The translations under genes and the position numbers were made by a program. The notes below the pieces were generated by a model. It was not told the DNA's origin. It saw nothing but the letters and a program-made list of their open reading frames with translations, and ran no database searches. Below, one piece after another: positions 1-4,475 of a DNA stretch of 5,047 nucleotides (position 1 is its first letter; every line of letters starts with the position of its first letter). The stretch is taken from NCBI GenBank assembly GCA_051953655.1, contig JBQCIO010000276.1:1-5047 (forward strand), in the 5' to 3' direction. The stretch comes from JBQCHF01 sp051953655 (lineage in GTDB: Bacteria > Actinomycetota > Actinomycetes > Motilibacterales > Motilibacteraceae).

Positions 1-414
1 GAACGGGGTGGGTGGGGTTTGGGCGGGTTGGTGGTCGGGGTGGTTGTTGTGTCTGTCGTCCCGGCTCCACAGCAGGTACCGGGCGCCCGTCAGCGTCGGC
101 CGCCGCTGCCCCTGGCGGATCGTGACGTGCACCGCCTCCTCGGCGAAGGCCGGCAGCCCCCAGACCTCGAGCGCGGTGGGGCCGGCCAGCGCCGAGCCAG
201 GAGGCGCCGCGACGACGGCAGCGACGCAGAGCTCCGCTCGTGAGAGCGGCCCGTTGTGCAGCACCACCACCCGCTGGTGCGGCTGCTGCCAACGACCGGT
301 GCGGAGGGCGGCGGCCACGGCGGATCGGCTGAAGCGCACCTCAGCGGCTCGCAGACTCAGGACCTGCCCGACCGCTCGGTCGAGGCGTAGAGAAGGTGGC
401 TCGGCAGGGGGCAT
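1..414 (-). CDS. AbiEi-like winged-helix protein, N-terminal part (runs off left edge)
   Basis: Reading the minus strand from the ATG at 414 gives 138 codons without a stop up to the window edge, so the 3' end is missing. Residues 12-53 (LDRAVGQVLSLRAAEVRFSR, then an ALRTGRW stretch and RVVVLH) match the winged-helix start of the large actinobacterial family labelled type IV toxin-antitoxin AbiEi-like, often fused to a DUF559 endonuclease-like C-terminus. Residues 57-87 carry the typical LSR helix, a small-residue-rich AAVVAAPPGSALAGPTALE helix and a WGLP motif. VHVTI (95-99) and GARYLLWSR (110-118) follow, as in relatives. These motifs were recognised from memory. From about residue 119 the protein becomes an H/N/P/Q/T-rich tail unlike the family. 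No Shine-Dalgarno and no clear -10 precede the ATG. Many relatives are orphan genes without a toxin partner, so a working toxin-antitoxin pair should not be assumed. The gene is divergent from the MBL gene. Confidence 0.72.
   Translation of the reverse strand, partial: MPPAEPPSLRLDRAVGQVLSLRAAEVRFSRSAVAAALRTGRWQQPHQRVVVLHNGPLSRAELCVAAVVAAPPGSALAGPTALEVWGLPAFAEEAVHVTIRQGQRRPTLTGARYLLWSRDDRHNNHPDHQPAQTPPTPF
5..27 (+). repeat. G-quadruplex motif in a G/T-rich, A-free tract
   Basis: The plus strand reads GGGG-T-GGG-T-GGGG-TTT-GGG-C-GGG, that is five runs of three or more G with loops of one to three bases. This satisfies the canonical intramolecular G-quadruplex pattern. It is part of a wider stretch (4-68) with no A on the plus strand. 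It lies inside the coding region of the minus-strand AbiEi-like gene and on that gene's template strand. Whether it folds or affects transcription is inference; it could also be plain low-complexity coding sequence. Confidence 0.6.
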
Positions 415-466
415 GCCCGTCAGCGTGCGCGCGGGCAACGACCTTCGGGTCGGCCGGCTCGACCGC

Positions 467-492
467 TGTGGACAGCGCCCGGCTCGTCCACA
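467..492. repeat. 7-bp inverted repeat TGTGGAC/GTCCACA
   Basis: TGTGGAC at 467-473 and its exact complement GTCCACA at 486-492 are separated by 12 bases. Each arm, read on its own strand, is one base away from the actinobacterial DnaA-box form TTGTCCACA (CTGTCCACA on minus, TCGTCCACA on plus). The pair lies about 55-80 bases upstream of the minus-strand AbiEi-like start, so it may be an operator for that gene. Two imperfect boxes are far too few for a replication origin. Confidence 0.5.
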
Positions 493-494
493 AC

Positions 495-549
495 GCGGAT
501 CTTGAGGCTCCTTGCTCCCTGCCCACGCTCAGCCGGCCTCAAGATCCGC
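495..549. repeat. Perfect 14-bp inverted repeat between divergent genes
   Basis: GCGGATCTTGAGGC (495-508) is repeated as its exact reverse complement GCCTCAAGATCCGC (536-549), with a 27-base spacer. The arms end one base short of any further pairing on both sides. There is no T-tract on either side, and the repeat sits between two genes that point away from each other, which argues against a simple terminator. The right arm covers the place where the -35 box of the MBL promoter would lie, so an operator role is possible. A relic of an inserted element, or a terminator left from a lost upstream plus-strand gene, are alternatives. Confidence 0.6.
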
Positions 550-557
550 AACGCAAC

Positions 558-563
558 TAGGCT
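558..563 (+). promoter_or_regulatory. -10 element TAGGCT for a leaderless MBL transcript
   Basis: TAGGCT fits the actinobacterial -10 consensus TANNNT and ends seven bases before the ATG at 571. Transcription would therefore start at or next to the A of the start codon. The absence of any Shine-Dalgarno sequence in front of this ATG supports a leaderless mRNA. No good -35 is seen; the position it should occupy is inside the right arm of the inverted repeat. Confidence 0.55.
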
Positions 564-570
564 CGCCCGC

Positions 571-1356
571 ATGCAGCTCACCGTCGTCGGGTCCAGCGGG
601 TCGTTCCCGGGGCCGGGGAACCCGGCGTCGTGCTACCTCGTGGAGGCCGACGGGTTCCGGGTGCTGCTCGACCTCGGCAGCGGGGCGCTGGGGGAGCTGG
701 CCCGGCACGGTGGACCCCGGGCCGACCCCTACGCCGTCGACGCGGTGCTGCTGAGCCACCTGCACCCGGACCACTGCCTGGACCTGTGCGGCCTCTACGT
801 CGCCCGCAAGTACCGGCCGGAGGGCCCGAGGCTGCGGCGGTTGCCGGTGCACGGCCCGGGAGGCACCGCCGAGCGGATGGCCGGGGCCTACGGGCCGGGC
901 GAGAAGGGGCTGACCGGGGAGTTCGACTTCCTCGAGTGGCAGCCGGTCCAGCGGATCGGCCCGTTCTCCGTGACCGTGGCCCGGGTCGAGCACCCGGTGG
1001 AGGCCTACGGCATCCGGCTGGAGCACGACGGCGCCGTGCTCACGTACTCCGGCGACACCGACAGCTGCGACGCCCTGGTCGACCTGGCCCGCGACGCCGA
1101 CGTCTTCCTGTGCGAGGCCAGCTTCCTCGAGGACCGCGACCCCGGCCACGGCGTGCACCTGACCGGTCTGCGCGCCGGGCAGACCGCCACCGACGCCGGC
1201 GCCCGACGGCTGCTGCTCACCCACCTGCCGCCGTGGACCCCCGGCGACGCCGTGCTCGCGGAGGCCGCGCAGACCTACACCGGGCCCACCGCGCTGGCCC
1301 GCCCCGGCGACGTCGTGGAGGTCGGCGGGACCGGAGCGATCGGAGGGCCTCGGTAG
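571..1356 (+). CDS. MBL-fold class II cyclic nucleotide phosphodiesterase (Rv1339-like)
   Basis: The product has 261 residues and a metallo-beta-lactamase fold. The metal site is visible as SHLHPDH (H63, H65, D67, H68), H141 in VEHP, D162 in YSGDTD and H218 in THLPPW, the full set for a two-metal hydrolase. The [T/S]HxHxDH form is that of class II cyclic nucleotide phosphodiesterases. Length, motif set and position directly before rph match M. tuberculosis Rv1339, reported to hydrolyse cAMP and to influence antibiotic tolerance, so cytosolic cAMP turnover is the best guess; activity here is inferred. The ATG at 571 was chosen because the conserved beta strand (MQLTVVGSSGSFPGPG) starts there and a -10 element lies just upstream. 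An in-frame TTG at 502 would add 23 residues encoded across the inverted repeat and is unlikely. The stop TAG is nine bases from rph. Confidence 0.9.
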   Translation: MQLTVVGSSGSFPGPGNPASCYLVEADGFRVLLDLGSGALGELARHGGPRADPYAVDAVLLSHLHPDHCLDLCGLYVARKYRPEGPRLRRLPVHGPGGTAERMAGAYGPGEKGLTGEFDFLEWQPVQRIGPFSVTVARVEHPVEAYGIRLEHDGAVLTYSGDTDSCDALVDLARDADVFLCEASFLEDRDPGHGVHLTGLRAGQTATDAGARRLLLTHLPPWTPGDAVLAEAAQTYTGPTALARPGDVVEVGGTGAIGGPR

Positions 1357-1359
1357 GGT
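1354..1359 (+). promoter_or_regulatory. -10 element TAGGGT for a leaderless rph transcript, overlapping the MBL stop codon
   Basis: TAGGGT ends six bases before the rph ATG at 1366, the same geometry as TAGGCT in front of the MBL gene. Its first three bases are the TAG stop of the MBL gene. The only purine-rich run upstream, GGAGGG at 1342-1347, is 18 bases from the ATG and too far for a normal ribosome binding site. rph may therefore be expressed both by read-through from the MBL promoter and from its own leaderless promoter. No convincing -35 is seen. Confidence 0.45.
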
Positions 1360-1365
1360 CGCCCC

Positions 1366-2082
1366 ATGACCCGCCCCGACGGTCGCACGCCCGACCAGCT
1401 CCGCCCTGTCACCTTCAGCCGCCGCTGGCTCGACCACGCCGAGGGCTCCTGCCTGGTGGAGTTCGGCCGCACCCGCGTGCTGTGCGCGGCCAGCGTGACC
1501 GAGGGCGTGCCGCGCTGGCGCAAGGGCAGCGGTCTGGGCTGGGTGACCGCGGAGTACGCGATGCTGCCGCGCGCCACCAACAGCCGCTCGGACCGCGAGT
1601 CGGTCAAGGGCCGGATCGGCGGACGCACCCACGAGATCAGCCGGCTGGTCGGCCGCTCGCTGCGGGCCGTCGTCGACGACAAGGCCCTGGGCGAGAACAC
1701 CATCCACATCGACTGCGACGTCCTGCAGGCCGACGGCGGCACGCGGACCGCGGCCATCACCGGTGCCTACCTCGCTCTCTCCGACGCCGTGTCGTGGCTG
1801 CATGAGCGGGGCGCGCTGAAGTCCGAGCCGCTCAAGGGGACCGTCGCCGCGGTCAGCGTCGGCATCATCGACGACGAGCCGCGCCTGGACCTCTGCTACG
1901 AGGAGGACGTGCGCGCCGGCACCGACATGAACGTGGTGATGACCGGCGACGGCCGCTACGTCGAGGTGCAGGGCACGGCCGAGGGCGAGCCGTTCGACCG
2001 ACGCCTGCTCGACTCGCTGCTCGAGCTCGCCGCGGGCGGCTGCGCCGACCTCACCGCGCTGCAGAGGGCGGCCCTGGCGTGA
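1366..2082 (+). CDS. rph: Ribonuclease PH
   Basis: RNase PH is a phosphorolytic 3'-to-5' exoribonuclease that trims the 3' end of tRNA precursors, using phosphate and releasing nucleoside diphosphates. It works as a hexameric ring in the cytosol. The 238-residue product has the normal family length and all signature blocks: RPDGRTPDQLRPV (3-15), EFGRTRVLCAASV (32-44), GWVTAEYAMLPRATNSR (58-74), GGRTHEISRLVGRSLR (85-100, with R87 at the position of the phosphate-binding arginine), HIDCDVLQADGGTRTAAITG (114-133) and YEEDVRAGTDMNVVMTG (178-194, with D181 and D187 at the metal-binding positions). It follows the MBL gene by nine bases and overlaps rdgB by four, as in other actinomycetes. Start and end are unambiguous. 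Confidence 0.97.
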   Translation: MTRPDGRTPDQLRPVTFSRRWLDHAEGSCLVEFGRTRVLCAASVTEGVPRWRKGSGLGWVTAEYAMLPRATNSRSDRESVKGRIGGRTHEISRLVGRSLRAVVDDKALGENTIHIDCDVLQADGGTRTAAITGAYLALSDAVSWLHERGALKSEPLKGTVAAVSVGIIDDEPRLDLCYEEDVRAGTDMNVVMTGDGRYVEVQGTAEGEPFDRRLLDSLLELAAGGCADLTALQRAALA

Positions 2083-2687
2083 CCGAGAAGCTCGTGCTGG
2101 CCACCCGCAACGCGCACAAGGTGCTGGAGCTGCGCCGGATCCTCGTCGACGCCGGCCTCGACGTCGAGCTGGTGGGGACCGACGAGTTCCCCGGCCTGGC
2201 CGACGTGCCCGAGACCGGCGAGACCTTCGCCGAGAACGCCCTGATCAAGGCCCGCGCGGTGTGCGCGGCCACCGGTCTGCCGGCGGTGGCCGACGACTCG
2301 GGCCTCTGCGTCGACGCCCTCAACGGCATGCCCGGCATCTTCAGCGCCCGCTGGGTCGGCCGGCACGGCGACGACGTCGCCAACCTCGAGCTGGTGCTCG
2401 GCCAGGTCTCCGACGTCCCGGACGAGCGCCGCGGCGGCCAGTTCGTGTGCGCCGCGGCGGTGGCCCTGCCGGACGGCCGCGAGCACGCCGTCACCGGCTC
2501 GCTGCCCGGCACGATCGTGCGCGCACCCCGCGGCGCCAACGGCTTCGGCTACGACCCGGTCTTCGTCCCCGACGGCGAGACCCGCACCACCGCCGAGCTC
2601 TCCCCGCAGGAGAAGGACGCCATCTCGCACCGCGGCCGCGCCTTCCGCGCGCTGGTCCCGGTGGTGGCCGAGCTGCTCGGCGGCTGA
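2079..2687 (+). CDS. rdgB: XTP/dITP diphosphatase (non-canonical purine NTP pyrophosphatase)
   Basis: This HAM1/RdgB-family enzyme hydrolyses ITP, dITP and XTP to the monophosphate and pyrophosphate, keeping deaminated purines out of DNA and RNA. The 202-residue product shows the nucleotide-binding LATRNAHK (7-14), ETGETFAENALIKA (45-58), the catalytic ADDSGLCVDALNGMPGIFSA block (71-90, with the acidic pair D72/D73), GFGYDPVF (155-162) and AELSPQEKDAISHRGRA (172-188). The GTG start at 2079 overlaps the rph stop as GTGA, so translation is probably coupled to rph; AGAGGG at 2063-2068 is a modest ribosome binding site ten bases ahead. The gene pair equals rphA–Rv1341 of M. tuberculosis. The ATRN in place of the ATGN of E. 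coli is usual in actinomycetes. Confidence 0.96.
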   Translation: MTEKLVLATRNAHKVLELRRILVDAGLDVELVGTDEFPGLADVPETGETFAENALIKARAVCAATGLPAVADDSGLCVDALNGMPGIFSARWVGRHGDDVANLELVLGQVSDVPDERRGGQFVCAAAVALPDGREHAVTGSLPGTIVRAPRGANGFGYDPVFVPDGETRTTAELSPQEKDAISHRGRAFRALVPVVAELLGG

Positions 2688-2700
2688 CGCCCCCGTCCTT

Positions 2701-2746
2701 CCGCGATCAAGCAGGAATGGTGCGCACCATCTCTGCTCGATCACGG
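2701..2746 (+). terminator. Long palindrome after rdgB, probable terminator
   Basis: The dyad begins 14 bases after the rdgB stop. Its centre ATGGTGCGCACCAT (2717-2730) is a perfect 14-bp palindrome. Outward the arms continue through AGCAG/CTGCT and GATC/GATC to CCG/CGG, giving about 19 matches over 23-base arms. There is no T-tract, so it would be the U-less hairpin type often seen in actinomycetes. It closes the MBL–rph–rdgB unit on the plus strand. A protein-binding operator or a dispersed intergenic repeat of this genome are real alternatives. Confidence 0.55.
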
Positions 2747-2797
2747 CAGGAGGGTTTGCCGCGGGCGTTCCGGGCTGCCGATCCGCCCGGCGCGCTG

Positions 2798-2803
2798 CAG
2801 AGT
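2798..2803 (+). promoter_or_regulatory. Weak -10 candidate CAGAGT for the molybdoenzyme unit
   Basis: CAGAGT keeps the key A at position 2 and T at position 6 of TANNNT and ends seven bases before a GTG at 2811. CTGCCG at 2775-2780, 17 bases upstream, is a poor relative of the -35 TTGACN. A promoter is expected in this gap because the palindrome at 2701-2746 probably ends upstream transcription, but this particular site is only a suggestion. Confidence 0.2.
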
Positions 2804-2810
2804 GGAGTGC

Positions 2811-2861
2811 GTGAGCAGGCAGCCGATCCGGTGCTCGCACGGCGCCGAACCAGCGTCGTGA
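2811..2861 (+). CDS. Possible 16-residue leader ORF coupled to the molybdoenzyme gene
   Basis: A GTG at 2811 opens a frame for VSRQPIRCSHGAEPAS and ends with the TGA at 2859-2861, which overlaps the GTG start of the molybdoenzyme (2858-2860) as GTGA. The main gene has no Shine-Dalgarno sequence, so re-initiation after this ORF would explain how its start is reached. The peptide has a single Cys and is not a clear match to the known cysteine-responsive leader peptides of actinomycetes. A frame this short can arise by chance, and the main gene may instead start upstream at GTG 2807 or 2831. Confidence 0.22.
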   Translation: MSRQPIRCSHGAEPAS

Positions 2862-4429
2862 GCATCCGCGAGCACACCTCCGACGCGCCCGTCGACGAGC
2901 CCGGCGCCGAGCGCCCCCCGTCCCGGCGGCGGCTGGGCGCGCTCGCCGGGCTGCTGGCGGCGGCGCTGGCCGTCGGCGCCGGCGAGCTGGTGGCCGCGCT
3001 GCTGGGGCGCACCTCCTCGCCGGTGGTTGCCGTCGGCGGCGCGTTCATCGACGCCACGCCCCGCTGGCTCAAGGACTTCGCCGTCTCGACCTTCGGGACC
3101 AACGACAAGACGGCGCTGCTGGTCGGCATCGGGCTCACCATCGCCGTTCTGTCCGCGCTGCTGGGCGTCCTCGCTCTCCGGCGTCTCGTCGTAGCCCAGG
3201 CGGGCGTCGCCGTGCTGGGGCTCCTGGCGGCGGCCGCAGCCCTCAGCCGGCCCGGTGCCGCAGGCCTCGACGTCGTCCCGGCGCTCCTCGCCGCGGCCGC
3301 CGGGGCGTTCGCGCTGGGACGCCTGGTGCAGCCGGTCGCCGTCGGCTCGGAGGGTGCGCTGGACCGGCGCGGCTTCCTGACCGCGGCCGTCGTCGTGGGC
3401 GGGGCGGCGGCGGTGACCGGGGGAGTCGGGCGCAGCCTGCTCGGCGGCCGGGTGGACACCGCGGCGTCCCGGGCCGCGGTGCGGCTGCCGCGACCCGTGG
3501 CCGCCGCGTCGCCGCCTGCGGGAACGGGCCTGCGCGTCGACGGCCTCTCCCCGTTCCGCACCCCTAACGCGGACTTCTACCGGATCGACACCGCGCTCGT
3601 CGTCCCGCAGCTCACCACCAAGGACTGGCGCCTGCGGGTGCACGGCATGGTCGAGCACGAGCTCACCCTCACCTTCGACCAGCTGCTCGCCCGCGGGCTG
3701 GTCGAGCACGACGTCACCCTCGCCTGCGTGTCCAACGAGGTCGGCGGAGACCTGGTGGGCAACGCCCGCTGGCTCGGCGCGCCGCTCAAGGACCTGCTGG
3801 AGGAGGCCGGGGTCAGGCCCGGCGCGGACCAGCTGCTGAGCCGGTCGGTGGACGGCATGACGATCGGGACGCCGGTGCCGGTGGTCATGGACGGCCGGGC
3901 CGCGATGCTCGCCGTCGGCATGAACGGCGAGCCGCTCCCGGTCGAGCACGGCTTCCCGGTGCGGATGGTCGTCCCCGGGCTCTACGGCTACGTCTCGGCC
4001 ACCAAGTGGGTCGTCGACCTCGAGCTCACCACCTTCGACGCCGTCGACCCCTACTGGGTGAAGCGCGGCTGGGCCCCGCGCGGCCCGGTCAAGACCGCGG
4101 CCCGGATCGACACCCCCGGCTCATCCCCCCGCGCCCCGGGCCGCGTCCCCGTCGCCGGCGTGGCCTGGGCGCAGCACCGCGGCATCGCCAAGGTCGAGGT
4201 GCGGGTGGACGGCGGGCCGTGGCACGAGGCCGAGCTGGCCCAGGTCCCGTCCGCGGACACCTGGGTGCAGTGGGTCTGGATGTGGGACGCGACGCCCGGC
4301 ACCCACACCCTGCAGGTGCGGGCGACCGACCGGACCGGCACCACCCAGCCCGAGACCCGGGTGCCGCCCTTCCCCGACGGCGCCACCGGCTGGCACACCG
4401 TGGTCGTGCCGGTGACCGGGAGCGCCTGA
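2858..4429 (+). CDS. Membrane-anchored sulfite-oxidase-family molybdopterin oxidoreductase
   Basis: The product has 523 residues from GTG 2858. Four predicted membrane helices (about 26-49, 85-107, 110-129, 137-156) are followed by a cytosolic DRRGFL motif (169-174) and a fifth helix (173-191), leaving the rest outside; arginines at 23-25, 108-109 and 170-171 fit the positive-inside rule. The RR motif suggests Tat handling of the cofactor-loaded domain. The catalytic domain (about 205-400) has FYRIDTAL (240-247), LACVSNEVGG with C290 at the molybdenum-ligand position, and PGLYGYVSATKWV (373-385). An immunoglobulin-like Mo-co dimerisation domain (about 410-523) ends with PPFPDGATGWH. Substrate is unknown: the CAGNRR loop of sulfite oxidases is replaced and no haem domain is present. 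The catalytic subunit appears to be alone, with no partner gene nearby. GTG 2807, 2831 and 2858 are all possible starts; 2858 gives a short N-tail before helix 1. An ATG at 2717 lies in the palindrome and is unlikely. Confidence 0.88.
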   Translation: MSIREHTSDAPVDEPGAERPPSRRRLGALAGLLAAALAVGAGELVAALLGRTSSPVVAVGGAFIDATPRWLKDFAVSTFGTNDKTALLVGIGLTIAVLSALLGVLALRRLVVAQAGVAVLGLLAAAAALSRPGAAGLDVVPALLAAAAGAFALGRLVQPVAVGSEGALDRRGFLTAAVVVGGAAAVTGGVGRSLLGGRVDTAASRAAVRLPRPVAAASPPAGTGLRVDGLSPFRTPNADFYRIDTALVVPQLTTKDWRLRVHGMVEHELTLTFDQLLARGLVEHDVTLACVSNEVGGDLVGNARWLGAPLKDLLEEAGVRPGADQLLSRSVDGMTIGTPVPVVMDGRAAMLAVGMNGEPLPVEHGFPVRMVVPGLYGYVSATKWVVDLELTTFDAVDPYWVKRGWAPRGPVKTAARIDTPGSSPRAPGRVPVAGVAWAQHRGIAKVEVRVDGGPWHEAELAQVPSADTWVQWVWMWDATPGTHTLQVRATDRTGTTQPETRVPPFPDGATGWHTVVVPVTGSA

Positions 4430-4439
4430 GGGAGCCGGC

Positions 4440-4470
4440 TTGACGAACCCGACGCGAGTGGACGGATGAT
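4440..4470 (+). promoter_or_regulatory. Putative map promoter (TTGACG … GATGAT)
   Basis: TTGACG at 4440-4445 is a strong -35 match. GATGAT at 4465-4470, 19 bases further, fits TANNNT at its A and final T, and ends five bases before the GTG start of map. This suggests a leaderless or nearly leaderless map mRNA, in line with the lack of a ribosome binding site. The spacing is slightly long and the first base of the -10 is off consensus. Confidence 0.4.
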
Positions 4471-4475
4471 GCCGG

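Noticed and set aside
467..492. DnaA boxes marking a replication origin
   Set aside because: Only two imperfect boxes are present, without dnaA/dnaN genes, an AT-rich unwinding region or further boxes.
8..505. Plus-strand open frame of 165 codons over the left end
   Set aside because: Its translation is Arg/Ala/Ser-rich without any motif, and the minus strand of the same stretch encodes a recognisable AbiEi-like winged-helix protein.
502..570. N-terminal extension of the MBL gene from TTG 502
   Set aside because: The added residues are encoded by the inverted repeat, match nothing in the family, and a -10 element with leaderless spacing sits directly before ATG 571.
529..1803. Minus-strand open frame of 424 codons
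   Set aside because: It lies antisense to the clearly real MBL and rph genes and has the G/A/V/R/H-rich composition of a high-GC shadow frame.
630..1805. Plus-strand open frame of 391 codons
   Set aside because: It is the second reading frame of the MBL and rph genes, Arg/Pro/Gly-rich and without any domain.
2261..2857. Long N-terminal extension of the molybdoenzyme frame into rdgB
   Set aside because: The added part is an out-of-frame reading of rdgB and of the palindrome; the real protein starts with the charged tail before the first membrane helix.
2741..3949. Minus-strand open frame of 402 codons
   Set aside because: Antisense to the molybdoenzyme gene, low-complexity composition, and no family features.
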